DNA from: Gemmatales bacterium | Lineage (GTDB): Bacteria > Planctomycetota > Planctomycetia > Gemmatales > HRBIN36 | Reading direction: 5' to 3' | Assembly (NCBI GenBank): GCA_025060195.1 | Contig: JANXCQ010000016.1 | Location: 1-64,000, forward strand | DNA: 64,000 bases | Part shown: in pieces, positions 1-11,676 of the stretch | How positions within the stretch are numbered: position 1 is the stretch's first letter | Layout of the letters: the number at the start of each line of letters is the position of its first letter | Notes under the pieces: model-generated | Databases searched by the model: none | Seen by the model: only the letters and a program-made list of their open reading frames with translations | Told to the model about the DNA's origin: nothing | Program-made: the position numbers and the translations under genes

Positions 1-2908
<2,908 letters not shown>

Positions 2909-3149
2909 GCATCCGTCTCACCCTCGGCTCCCAAGCGCTGATTCCAGCGCCCGGTTCCGACGGAGACGGGCATCCTCGCGGATGCTTTGCCAGCTACCTT
3001 CGTTGCCTGCACGGGTGCGACAGGCAACGCTACGAGTAACGACCCAGACCCGCTCGAGCTTCCTCACGTCGACTAGCTCTGCTGGCTCTCGCCATGCAGC
3101 GCAGTCTCCGTGAAGATGCAACCCCTCGCTTTCGCTGCCGCTTCCCAGA

Positions 3150-3163
3150 TTGTCAAAGAGCTC
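3150..3163 (-). promoter_or_regulatory. boxA antitermination site in rRNA leader
   Basis: The complement reads GAGCTCTTTGACAA, close to the E. coli rrn boxA (TGCTCTTTAACAA), about 240 nt upstream of the 23S 5' end. It indicates that the 23S is transcribed from its own leader with Nus-factor antitermination. The rest of 2909-3236 holds no gene. Confidence 0.75.
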
Positions 3164-3236
3164 ACCACGCACACCGACCTATTTGCAAATACAATACCAC
3201 TAGTGCTAGGTCAGTTGCGTTCTGCCCAGTGGGCAG

Positions 3237-3268
3237 GAGTCGGGACAATCGTGTAATTGTCTCGACTC
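3237..3268 (-). repeat. Long hairpin in 23S leader
   Basis: Inverted repeat with two 13-nt arms and a 6-nt loop; 12 of 13 positions pair (arm GAGTCGAGACAAT on the minus strand). It is followed on the minus strand by a second short hairpin (CTGCCC-ACT-GGGCAG, 3222-3236). No T-run follows, so it is unlikely to be an intrinsic terminator. It lies between the putative promoter and boxA and could act as a boxB-like or processing element. Confidence 0.6.
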
Positions 3269-3471
3269 GCACCCACTAAGCTTTGCAACTTATTGTACGC
3301 ACGTCCTTCTGTTTTGTTTACAGATTACTGGTTCAATCAATACCGTTATACGCCTCCCTGCTCAGTTACGCTCTAAATCAGTGCATCCTAATTTTATAGC
3401 CACCTTGTCAAGTGGCAAGGGGAGAAGAATCGAGCCTTCGCCTAGCACCTTACCTTTCCGGCGCGGAAAGT

Positions 3472-3501
3472 ATGTTATGCGATAGTCGCCTTAAATGTCA
3501 A
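3472..3501 (-). promoter_or_regulatory. Putative sigma70-type promoter of the 23S gene
   Basis: On the minus strand TTGACA (3496-3501) and TAACAT (3472-3477) are separated by 18 nt. Transcription would start near 3465, giving a leader of about 550 nt containing the hairpins and boxA. A perfect 7-bp hairpin (CTTTCCG/CGGAAAG, 3454-3470) lies at the expected start. A second TTGACA lies near 3408 but has no convincing -10. The remaining stretch up to 3730 shows no gene. Confidence 0.55.
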
Positions 3502-3730
3502 GTCTCCCCCTGTGAAAACTTTCTCCGCCGCGCGACACTTTTGTATCGGATTATGGCAAGGCCCAGCTTTAGCCGATGATGACTGCTCCACCGGTTTCCG
3601 AAGGTCTCGACAATGACATCACAGACGACAGGTAGATTACCCCCCTGAAACGGTCAATCTCAACTCATCGAGCTCATATACTACCATTGAGCGCTACCGC
3701 GTAGGTTCCTCGGCATCCGTACTCACGCTG

Positions 3731-4777
3731 ATGGAGATTGGCCTCGTGATTGAAATAACGGCAGATATTCTGGTTCTGGTATGCCGTCATCTCCGCCACC
3801 TCCTCGAAGCTGGCTTGGCTGTCTCTCAAGCATGGCAGCAGTTGGCCCTAAAGGGGCCGAAACGCTTTCGCCCACTCGCGCGCTCCGTTGCCGATCGGAT
3901 CAAGCAGGGCGAGTCGTTAGAATCCGCTCTACAACCGTGGACTTCCCGCCTGCCGGCTTTTTTCACCGCCGCCATCACGATCGGCGAACGCACAGGCCGA
4001 CTGCCGGAAGTCTTGCACGAACTCGAGCAAGCCTTTGAACTCCAGCTGGAATTGCGGCGCCAATTCTGGTCGCGAATCAGTTGGCCTTTGCTCCAGTTCA
4101 TCGCTGCCGTGCTCGTGTTAGCCTTGTTCATTTGGCTCCTAGGCGTTATTGAATCCGTCGCTGGGCGAAGCCCTATCTCGTTGTTCGGACTCAAAGGCGA
4201 AGGCGGGGCCCTGATCTTCCTCATCGCGACAGCTGCACTCACCTTAGGCCCGTACCTGGTCCTTCGCTATTTCTTCGCACGAGGTCAGCATAGCGTTGCG
4301 GTGCATCGCGCCTTACTACAGCTGCCTGTTATCGGCGGCGCTCTGCAAGCTCTGGCCGAGGCACGCTTCGCTCAAGCGCTAGCCGTCGCCCTTGACGCAG
4401 GATTGGTGGTTCACGAAGCCGCGGAGCTGGCGCTTTCGGCCACAGGCAACCCTGCGTTTGCCGATTGGGCCGCGCGCGTCCGTAAACAGACACGCCGTGG
4501 TCAACCGCTTTCCGAAGCCCTGACGGCGACGGGCCTGCTGACCCACGACTTTCTAACTGTGTTAAGCGTCGCAGAAGCTGCCGGCTCCGAACCCGATGCC
4601 TTGCGCCGACATGCACAGCACCGTTACCAGCAAGCCGCCGACCAACTCCGTCTGTGTACCAATATCGCGGCAGGCGCCGTCTGGCTTCTGGTCGCGATGT
4701 TAATTGCCACGCTCATCGTCCGCCTCTTCACTCAATATGTCGAAACTATCAATCTCTTTCTCGATTCACCACTCTAA
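3731..4777 (+). CDS. Type II secretion system F family protein (GspF/PilC-like)
   Basis: 348 aa. It has the layout of inner-membrane platform proteins of type II secretion or type IV pili: a first T2SF helical domain (about residues 15-115, with the GERTGRLPEVL signature), a membrane segment at about 117-142, a second at about 162-182, a second T2SF domain (about 200-310, AEAAGSEPDAL in the place of the first signature), and a last membrane helix at about 315-335. It is shorter than the usual 400 aa because the N-terminal cytoplasmic region is reduced. There is no clear Shine-Dalgarno before the ATG at 3731. No other secretion gene is adjacent, so which machine it serves is unknown. DUF1559 proteins such as the one at 18692 have prepilin-type signals, so a pseudopilus platform role is possible. 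Confidence 0.8.
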   Translation: MEIGLVIEITADILVLVCRHLRHLLEAGLAVSQAWQQLALKGPKRFRPLARSVADRIKQGESLESALQPWTSRLPAFFTAAITIGERTGRLPEVLHELEQAFELQLELRRQFWSRISWPLLQFIAAVLVLALFIWLLGVIESVAGRSPISLFGLKGEGGALIFLIATAALTLGPYLVLRYFFARGQHSVAVHRALLQLPVIGGALQALAEARFAQALAVALDAGLVVHEAAELALSATGNPAFADWAARVRKQTRRGQPLSEALTATGLLTHDFLTVLSVAEAAGSEPDALRRHAQHRYQQAADQLRLCTNIAAGAVWLLVAMLIATLIVRLFTQYVETINLFLDSPL

Positions 4778-4823
4778 GCTCGGCCTCTGGAAATCATTTT
4801 CTGACAACTGGGAGAAATTAGCT

Positions 4824-7800
4824 ATGCACAGCGTACGGCCGTGCCGCTGGACGCTTCTTGGGCTGCTAGCGACCCTCGGGCTAATAACTCCCACCTGGTC
4901 GCAACGTGAATATGGCTTCGATAATCGGAAACCCACGGGCCAGCCATATCTAAGTCCGCAAGAAACCGTGAAACGGTTCCGCGTGGCGGACGGCTGGGAG
5001 GTGACTTTATTTGCCGCCGAACCAGACGTCGTTAACCCAATTGCTTTCACTATAGACGAACGTGGTCGTGTCTGGGTCTTAGAGTGTTATGAGTATCCCA
5101 AGCGCACACCACCCGGCCAAATGCCACGTGACCGCATTAAGATCTTGGAAGATACTGATGGCGATGGTCGCGCAGATAAGGTCTCGCTCTGGGCCGAAGG
5201 AAAGAATTTTCCGACGCGCTTCGATCTGGCCAGCGGTTTAGAGGTAGGCTATGGCGGCGTGTTTTTAGGGGCGGCCCCATACTTATTTTTCCTTCAAGAC
5301 CGTAATCAAGATGGTCAATGCGACCATTATGAGATCTTGCTACGCGGCTTCGGCAGCCAGGATACGCATGAGACGCTCAACACATTTCAATGGGGCCCTG
5401 ACGGCCGGCTATATGGGCTACACGGCGTCTTTACCACTTCCGAGGTGCAAGGGGTTCGCTTAGACGCGGCCGTCTGGCGTTACGACGTGGTCACGAAACG
5501 CTTTGAAGTATTCGCTGAGGGAACTAGTAATCCCTGGGGCATGGATTTCGACCATGAGGGGAATTGCTTTATCGTTTGTTGCGTCATTCCTCATTTGTTT
5601 CATATCGTGCCCGGCGGTATCTATATCAAACAAAGTTATAAGCCAAGCTATCATCCTTATGCGTATGGCCAATTGCGCGAGATTAGTGATCACCTACACC
5701 ATCAGGAAAGCGGTTGGGCGCACGCTGGTCTCCTTTACTTAGATGGGCCGACAGTTCCCCAAGCGTTGCGGGGCAGTTTGCTTATGGGGAGCATTCACGG
5801 CTCCAGTATCAAACGGGATGTGTTAAGGCGTAAAGGCTCGAGCTTTGTCGCCTCGCACGCGCCCGACTTAGTGGTATCAGGCGATCGCAATGTTCGGCCT
5901 ATCAATCTGCGCTGGGCCCCCGATGGTAGCATTTATTGGATCGACTGGCACGATCAAAACCCCTGCCATCAGGCTGACCCGAATAGTTGGGACTATAGTC
6001 GCGGTCGAATTTACCGTCTAGCTCCGAAGGGCTTAGCGCCGCAGCGCCCCAAAGACATGGCCCTGCTCAGCCCGCGCCATCTGGCCGATGCCGCGGTTTA
6101 TGAAGATAACCCCTATCGTTACCGCACGGCCTTACGTCTTTTAGCAGAACGCCGCTCCGGGATAGACACTCAAACCATCAATTACTTACGCTCTATTGCT
6201 CTAGATCCTAAACAAGGCTTGCGCAGTTTGCGGGCGCTATGGGCCTTACACGCACTCGGGGCTTTAGACCAATCTACTAAACATCGCTTACTGGGGCATC
6301 CTTGCCCGGCAGTGCGAGCGTGGTCTATACGTTTCATTGGTGAGCAGCCCACTTGGGACGACCACGACCTAAAAGCCTTGGCCCAGCTAAGTACGACAGA
6401 AAACGAAGCAGCGGTGCGCTTAGAGCTTGCCTGCGCCCTTCGACGCATCACGCATCCGTCGGCCTTAGTTGCCTTGCAAATGTTATTGCTCCGCAAAGGG
6501 GACGCCCAAGACCCAGTGATTCCGTTCATGCTGTGGCTCGCCTGGGAAGCCCAGCTTAGTCGTCTAATTAAGGCTCCCTCCGAAAAAACTGCCGCTGAGT
6601 TAGACCGTCTCTTAGGATACTTAGCCGATCATGCGGACAGTAACTTGCTCATAATACGAGAAATTATTCCGCGCACTATGCGGCGACTGTTGGCGGAAGA
6701 TCCTCAACGTCATTTAGCTCGTTGTTTGAACTTTGTGCGTCAATGTATCGACGACGAAAGCAAAGCAGCGGCTTTATCAGGAATTCTCGAGGCCCTCCGC
6801 AACCGTCCCGTGCCGCCACCGGACAATTGGTCTGATCTAGTCGCCGAACTAGATATTTCCGGGAAAGGAGAGTTGGCCAACTTAATGCGGGAACTGGGCG
6901 TAATTTTCCGCGACCCTCGCAGCATTAAAGCGGCTCTCGCTTTGCTTAGCAACGCGAAATCCTCCGAGGCACACCTGTTGCGGGCTCTCCAAGCGTTGGC
7001 GCTACTGAATCCCCCTGAAGCGCTGGTTGTGCTGAAGCAGCGGTGGGAAAGCGATTGCAGCGACGCGCTGCGGATTGCCTTACTGCGAAATCTGGGCCAT
7101 TATGAGGACGCTCAAATCGCCAATATGCTGATTCAGTCTTGGCCCAAACTTAGTCCCACGGTGCGAGCTGAGGTTATCAAGACCCTGCAAAAACGGCGTA
7201 GGTGGGCTCGGGCTTTATTAGAGGCAGTGGCACGTAAAGAGATTTCCCCGAAAGAACTTAACAGTAACACCGTCTTAGCCATTCGTGCTTTTGAGGACGA
7301 AGAGCTTAATCGCTTGTTAGACAAGGTATGGGGGCAAGTGCGGGAAACGCCCGCGGAAATTCAGAAGAAAATCGAGCGGTTCCGCCAAGTTATGTTTACG
7401 GGACGGGCCGATCCTAACCGCGGCCGATTGCTTTATGAGAAGCATTGCGCGCAGTGCCATCGTTTCCGCAATCAAGGTCATGAAGTGGGCCCTGACTTAG
7501 ATGGGGCCGAGCGTAGCCTGGATTATCTTTTGATCAACATCCTTGATCCGAACCGGGTCGTCGGACAACCTTATTTCACCTATCTGATTCTCACCAAAGA
7601 TGGCAAGGTCATCACGGGCCTGTTAGCCGCGGAGGATGCCCAAACCATTACGGTCCGCCGTGAAAATAATGTCCTCGAAACCGTGCAAAAGACTAATATC
7701 GAGGACATGAAGATAGAGAGGCGCTCCCTCATGCCAGAGAACTTAGATCAGAATATCACGGAGCAAGAGTTTCGTGATTTAGTGAGTTATCTGCTCGCCA

Positions 7801-8282
7801 GTCCTTTTATTACTGAAGTTTATGTTTCCGCACCGACGCGCCCAGATTCCGCTAAGCTGGAGACCTGGTGGAAGGGAACTAAGCGGCCCGTCGAGGATAA
7901 GTCTCTAGCTTGGGAAACCCCTGGGGTTGGACCGGCTGGGCGAATCCCTATTCCTTCGGCGAAATATGATTTGGCAGGACGCGATGTGAGCTACGTTTAC
8001 GCCGAAGTCGAAAATCAGCAACCGCTCAATACGGAACTACGCCTAGGCAGCACGGTTGCCTGTCGAGTTTGGATAGATGGAAAGGTAATGCTCCATAAGC
8101 CTCAACCTTCTAAGCAGGCACAAATTGATGAACTAAGTGTCCCTGTGCGGTTAGCACCGGGACAACATCGCGTTCTTATTGAGGCCGTTTGTTTAGATCG
8201 GCTCGGTGAACTTTACTTGCGCTTTCATGATCCCCATGCGCAGATCAAGCAGGTACCCGTTACACCCGTCTCGGCTAAATGA
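4824..8282 (+). CDS. PVC-type membrane-bound dehydrogenase with HEAT repeats and C-terminal cytochrome c
   Basis: 1152 aa from the ATG at 4824, chosen because GGGAGA precedes it and a signal peptide follows (residues 1-26, ending TPTWSQ); the frame is open further upstream, into the end of the preceding gene. The N-terminal half is a PQQ/NHL-type beta-propeller (WGMDFDHEGN, RWAPDGSIYWIDW). The middle (about 430-860) is a helical HEAT-like region. A haem-binding C875-x-x-C-H879 follows, then the GPDL segment with conserved spacing (GHEVGPDL) typical of the Pirellula/Verrucomicrobium CxxCH family. A C-terminal beta domain of about 150 residues follows. It is probably a periplasmic oxidoreductase; the substrate is unknown. 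These proteins are very abundant in planctomycetes. The gene starts 46 bp after the GspF-like gene. Confidence 0.88.
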   Translation: MHSVRPCRWTLLGLLATLGLITPTWSQREYGFDNRKPTGQPYLSPQETVKRFRVADGWEVTLFAAEPDVVNPIAFTIDERGRVWVLECYEYPKRTPPGQMPRDRIKILEDTDGDGRADKVSLWAEGKNFPTRFDLASGLEVGYGGVFLGAAPYLFFLQDRNQDGQCDHYEILLRGFGSQDTHETLNTFQWGPDGRLYGLHGVFTTSEVQGVRLDAAVWRYDVVTKRFEVFAEGTSNPWGMDFDHEGNCFIVCCVIPHLFHIVPGGIYIKQSYKPSYHPYAYGQLREISDHLHHQESGWAHAGLLYLDGPTVPQALRGSLLMGSIHGSSIKRDVLRRKGSSFVASHAPDLVVSGDRNVRPINLRWAPDGSIYWIDWHDQNPCHQADPNSWDYSRGRIYRLAPKGLAPQRPKDMALLSPRHLADAAVYEDNPYRYRTALRLLAERRSGIDTQTINYLRSIALDPKQGLRSLRALWALHALGALDQSTKHRLLGHPCPAVRAWSIRFIGEQPTWDDHDLKALAQLSTTENEAAVRLELACALRRITHPSALVALQMLLLRKGDAQDPVIPFMLWLAWEAQLSRLIKAPSEKTAAELDRLLGYLADHADSNLLIIREIIPRTMRRLLAEDPQRHLARCLNFVRQCIDDESKAAALSGILEALRNRPVPPPDNWSDLVAELDISGKGELANLMRELGVIFRDPRSIKAALALLSNAKSSEAHLLRALQALALLNPPEALVVLKQRWESDCSDALRIALLRNLGHYEDAQIANMLIQSWPKLSPTVRAEVIKTLQKRRRWARALLEAVARKEISPKELNSNTVLAIRAFEDEELNRLLDKVWGQVRETPAEIQKKIERFRQVMFTGRADPNRGRLLYEKHCAQCHRFRNQGHEVGPDLDGAERSLDYLLINILDPNRVVGQPYFTYLILTKDGKVITGLLAAEDAQTITVRRENNVLETVQKTNIEDMKIERRSLMPENLDQNITEQEFRDLVSYLLASPFITEVYVSAPTRPDSAKLETWWKGTKRPVEDKSLAWETPGVGPAGRIPIPSAKYDLAGRDVSYVYAEVENQQPLNTELRLGSTVACRVWIDGKVMLHKPQPSKQAQIDELSVPVRLAPGQHRVLIEAVCLDRLGELYLRFHDPHAQIKQVPVTPVSAK

Positions 8283-9066
8283 CTTATAATTCGACTTACA
8301 GCTCACCGGCCTATCAAAGTCCAAAACGATACTGGAAAATAGGAAACAGATTACATAATTATGTGGTGGTGCAGTAATAGAAGCACCATGGCTGTTGTTT
8401 ATAACCAACTAACTTCGAGCATGGTTAGAATGCTTAGTCCTAATTTCATCTAAAATTTCATGTTCGCGGAAGCTGAATGGCATCAAGAGATTCAATAGTC
8501 GCGGCTTACCAGCATGTGTGGATGCAGGTCGTGCAATAGCTGTCGCATGGCGACCTTATCTTCGTGCCATTCATGCTGATCCCCGTAACGCCCGGTTTAC
8601 TTAGTATTCAGTAAGCCTCTGAGAGATAGTTTTCACACTCACGATCGAGGGGTGCCCCCGAAATGTAACCGCGGATTACGGAGAGGGAGGCAGAGAAAAC
8701 TAAGTGGTGTTGTCACGTGATTACGTTGAGGAAAACTATTTGCGGCTCAGGTAAGTAGCGTGACATCGGCTGACGGTCGTTAGTGTGTACTCTCTCTGTT
8801 AATCCAAATAATCTACGGCTTGGTTGTTCATGGTTTTGCGCTGGGAAGTAAATCTACCCGCTATAATGTGGCTCGCCCTTCGACATGCTAAGCCGCAGGT
8901 TACCGGGAGGTACTGAGACAAAAGATTTGAGAATCATCTACGACCAGGTTGCAGTTAGCTACTGGGCGGAAACATAACTAGCGGATTGCCCTTATGATGT
9001 TTAGCTGTCTCAGCTTAGTTTGGTTAGCCCAAGTGAGATAGCAATCGAAGGTCAGACGTCTGGAGA
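8283..9066. other. Intergenic region, 784 bp, no gene recognised
   Basis: All frames are broken and no tRNA or known structured RNA is recognisable. A TATAAT at 8862-8867 lacks a well-spaced -35. It separates two convergent genes, so it should hold the 3' ends of two transcripts, but no hairpin with a T-run was seen. Confidence 0.5.
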
Positions 9067-10659
9067 CTAGTCTAAGCCCCCTTTGAGCGGCTTGCGTCGT
9101 GGAGGCGTTCCCGTGCGACGCGGTGGTACGGGGGCGAACTCTTCTTCCTCCGCAGCTCGCACTGCCTTGATGGAAAGAGAAAGTTTCTTCGCCGCGCGGT
9201 CGACCTTGATGACTTGGGCGCGTACTTCCTGGCCGACTTTCACAGCATCTTCGACACGACGAACGCGTTGTGGCGCCAGCTCAGAAATGTGGACAAGGCC
9301 TTCCAAGCCAGGCTCCAGTTCCACGAAAGCGCCAAATTCAGCCAGACGCGTCACTTTGCCCGTCACAATCGTACCGACGGGATAACGGTCTTCCACCGTA
9401 CTCCATGGGTCGCCCACGGCTTGCTTAAGGCTTAGACGGATGCGCTTGTTTTGTCGATCCAAGTGAATGATTGCCACACGCACCTCCTGACCTGGGCGCA
9501 AAACTTCGCTCGGCTGAACACGGCGTCCCCAGCTGAGTTCGGACACATGCAACAGCCCCTCGACACCGTGGCCCAGGTCGACAAACGCGCCGTAATCGCT
9601 GACGCTGCGAACCGTGCCTGTGCGAATTTGTCCTTCTGTTAACTCTTGCCAGAGTTGCTCCTGGGCCTGAGCCCGCTCTTTTTCCAACACCGCACGACGC
9701 GACAGAACCAGCGTGTCTTTCTCGGGCTCGGCTTCAATCACTTGGCAGGCGAAGCATTGGCCGACGTAGGGAGTAAGATCCTCTACCCGATGCAGATCCA
9801 CTTGACTAGCTGGGATGAAACCGCGGACGCCGTTGACATCAACTTCCAGCCCGCCCTTGATCGCTGCTTTGACGCGGGCCTCGACAATCGCCCCAACACT
9901 GAGGTTAGCCCAACTGACCCGTTTGAGGACGATACCTGGTCGTTCGAGCAACACTAAGCCGTTTTCTTCATCGTAGCCTTTGATGCGCACCTCCACGGTC
10001 TGGCCCGGCCGCGGGGGACCCTCGGGAAATTGTTCCAACGGCAACACGCCTTGGGAGCGACTACCGAGGTCGACAAACACGTCGGTGCTGGTGACGGCTA
10101 AGATCACGGCTTTGCGAACAGTTGGCTCTGCCGTGCGTCGTTTCCGACTTGCCTCCACAGCCGCGGGGGCAGCACCTGCCTGGGCTTTCTCCGCCTCGGC
10201 TAAGGCCGCTTGCAGTTCCGATTCGATCTCACGATCCAGGGCCTCTAATTGCGCTCGCCGGAGGGCCTCACGCTCCTCTGCGGTAGCAGCGGCTGCCGCC
10301 ATGCTTACAGTGCTGGGGAGATGCGACACAGCGTCGGCTTTCTCACTGGGCGGAAGAGGCTCACTAGGCGGAAGAGGGGACGTTGTGGCCTGTTCTGGTT
10401 CCGGTGTGGCTGAGGTTGCGAGTTGTTCCACTGCCCCGAAGGTCGGCTCTTGCGAGGCAGCGTGCTCTCCTTGGATCGCGCTAGGAGCAGCCTCAGCGAG
10501 GGAATGTGGTTCAGGGCTAACCCTGGCTGCGTTGGGATTAACTTCAGGAGTCAACTGGCTGCTAGCCAATGTCGCGGATTCTTGGGGCTCTGGCTGCGAT
10601 TCTCGGTTTGCCGCGTTACTCGGAGTTGACTGATTTTCTAAGATGGGTTCATCGGACAT
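9067..10659 (-). CDS. rpsA: 30S ribosomal protein S1 (four S1 domains, long N-terminal extension)
   Basis: 530 aa from the ATG at 10659, which has AAGGA about 8 nt upstream; an open frame continues 23 codons further but without a ribosome-binding site. Residues 1 to about 180 are rich in Ala, Glu, Pro and Ser and probably disordered. Four S1 RNA-binding domains follow at about 182-245, 252-325, 336-412 and 422-500; the last two carry the canonical DYGAFVDL and EFGAFVEL motifs and HVSEL/HISEL. The basic tail is rich in Pro and Arg. S1 binds mRNA and brings it to the 30S subunit. Typical proteobacterial S1 has six domains and no long acidic leader; four-domain forms are common elsewhere. A paralogous S1-domain RNA-binding protein is an alternative. 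Confidence 0.85.
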   Translation of the reverse strand: MSDEPILENQSTPSNAANRESQPEPQESATLASSQLTPEVNPNAARVSPEPHSLAEAAPSAIQGEHAASQEPTFGAVEQLATSATPEPEQATTSPLPPSEPLPPSEKADAVSHLPSTVSMAAAAATAEEREALRRAQLEALDREIESELQAALAEAEKAQAGAAPAAVEASRKRRTAEPTVRKAVILAVTSTDVFVDLGSRSQGVLPLEQFPEGPPRPGQTVEVRIKGYDEENGLVLLERPGIVLKRVSWANLSVGAIVEARVKAAIKGGLEVDVNGVRGFIPASQVDLHRVEDLTPYVGQCFACQVIEAEPEKDTLVLSRRAVLEKERAQAQEQLWQELTEGQIRTGTVRSVSDYGAFVDLGHGVEGLLHVSELSWGRRVQPSEVLRPGQEVRVAIIHLDRQNKRIRLSLKQAVGDPWSTVEDRYPVGTIVTGKVTRLAEFGAFVELEPGLEGLVHISELAPQRVRRVEDAVKVGQEVRAQVIKVDRAAKKLSLSIKAVRAAEEEEFAPVPPRRTGTPPRRKPLKGGLD

Positions 10660-10769
10660 AGAAAAAATCCTTATCGGTTTTGCTATTCGGTTTCTTTGAT
10701 CAAGCTGACCGTTGGTTTGAGATTGCAAGAATTCCCAATGTCCTGCTTCAGGTAGGGTGCAAGTGTATC

Positions 10770-10775
10770 ATTATA
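10770..10775 (-). promoter_or_regulatory. Putative -10 box for rpsA
   Basis: A perfect TATAAT on the minus strand about 110 nt upstream of the rpsA start codon. The matching -35 position (TTCCTC at 17 nt) is weak, so the assignment rests on the -10 and its location. Confidence 0.35.
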
Positions 10776-10912
10776 AAGCCATGACGGCATGCGAGGAAGT
10801 CAGGATACACTGTTGTAATTCTGTAATTCTGCTGTGATATTTGGATGAGCGGTCTGGTCATCAGCCAGCGAACTTCACTGTAAGCAATAATTCCGCTCTC
10901 GCGGGTAGGTGG

Positions 10913-10954
10913 TACTTGACCTGCTCTGAGTGATACTCGACCTGCTTTGATCAG
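10913..10954. repeat. Tandem 21-bp direct repeat between divergent genes
   Basis: Two adjacent 21-bp units, sharing the core CGACCTGCTTTGA / TGACCTGCTCTGA, fill 10913-10933 and 10934-10954. The 21-bp period equals two helical turns, which suits side-by-side binding of a regulator on one DNA face. The repeat lies between rpsA (minus) and the zinc-ribbon gene at 11191 (plus). Confidence 0.5.
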
Positions 10955-11000
10955 TAGGGGCGTTCTCCAGGCGCAAGATAAAATGTCTTTCACCAACTGC

Positions 11001-11021
11001 CAGGTAAGTGGGACTTACCTG
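11001..11021. repeat. Perfect 8-bp inverted repeat
   Basis: CAGGTAAG and CTTACCTG are separated by TGGGA. It could be an operator or a small RNA hairpin; no T-run follows on either strand. The remaining part of 10660-11190 holds no gene that I can support. Confidence 0.45.
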
Positions 11022-11190
11022 CCGGTAGGAGTGGATGGGCTTTATGACCCATAAGAGTAGCTAAACCGGCCTGAAGAGTCCCCTCCACAGGCAGACGGAC
11101 ATATATATTTTTTGTGATTAGGCTCGTTTAAGTGCTTTCTGCAATATTCATCGAGTAAACACTCACCTAGAGAAACGGAGAACACAAACT

Positions 11191-11322
11191 ATGCAAACAC
11201 GACCGCGCACGAAGCGCAAGAAGCGTTTGCGGCAACGACGCTGCCCAAAATGCGGTAAATTACTCCCAACTCGTGCCAAGCGGTGTAAGACTTGCCATTT
11301 TCCTGCACCGAAGATCAAATGA
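11191..11322 (+). CDS. Very small basic zinc-ribbon protein (43 aa)
   Basis: The first 18 residues are strongly basic (MQTRPRTKRKKRLRQRR), followed by C-P-K-C at 18-21 and C-K-T-C at 32-35, a four-cysteine zinc-ribbon pattern. An ACGGAG element lies 10 nt before the ATG. The size and charge suit a nucleic-acid- or ribosome-binding protein, comparable to small zinc-ribbon ribosomal proteins, but no family is assigned. The stop codon TGA overlaps an ATG at 11319 (ATGA). Confidence 0.65.
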   Translation: MQTRPRTKRKKRLRQRRCPKCGKLLPTRAKRCKTCHFPAPKIK

Positions 11323-11422
11323 GTCGTCGCAAGGCGGATATCGCGGAGGTTAGTGACGGTCGAGCTGGTTATTGGGCACAAAATGAAACTGAGTGCGATT
11401 GGCACGCTAAGGGCTCTGAACT

Positions 11423-11578
11423 TTGGTGGAATTTTTCAACTCCCCCAGCCAAATTGACCTTGATGAGGAGGAAATACTTCTGTTTCGCTGCGAACGATGT
11501 AAGACGCCTAGTAAACTTAGTTTCGTAATGCGGGTGTACGGCTGGGATAACACGGGAAACGAGGTGCGATTTGGTTGA
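11423..11578 (+). CDS. Possible small protein with CxxC motif (51 aa)
   Basis: The frame from TTG 11423 (or GTG 11426) encodes an acidic stretch (IDLDEEEILLF), then C-E-R-C-K-T-P and a beta-like tail ending GNEVRFG. AAGGG lies 9 nt before the TTG. The residue pattern looks like a half zinc-ribbon domain. A competing frame (11319-11528) overlaps it, begins at the ATGA that overlaps the previous stop, and has a less protein-like composition. Whether either is expressed is uncertain. Confidence 0.4.
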   Translation: MVEFFNSPSQIDLDEEEILLFRCERCKTPSKLSFVMRVYGWDNTGNEVRFG

Positions 11579-11676
11579 GAAACTTGTTGCCGGGGAATTG
11601 GTGTCCGCCTAAAGTAGGCAAAGATATCCCGCCGAAAACCACCCGCCTGGATAACTAAGTCTTGGGGAGAGATGCC

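Noticed and set aside
8862-8867. TATAAT promoter of an unknown RNA
   Set aside because: No -35 at 16-18 nt and no terminator or structure downstream.
9980-10633. Long open frame of 217 codons on the plus strand
   Set aside because: It is antisense to the low-complexity leader of rpsA and exists because of the Ala/Glu/Ser codon bias there; Arg/Ala/Ser-rich product without recognisable features.
10748-10996. 82-codon minus-strand frame upstream of rpsA
   Set aside because: It covers the promoter-like and repeat region and has no ribosome-binding site.
11319-11528. 69-aa frame starting at the ATGA overlap after the zinc-ribbon gene
   Set aside because: The overlap is attractive, but the product looks unlike a protein and the frame at 11423 with a CxxC motif and ribosome-binding site is a better candidate.
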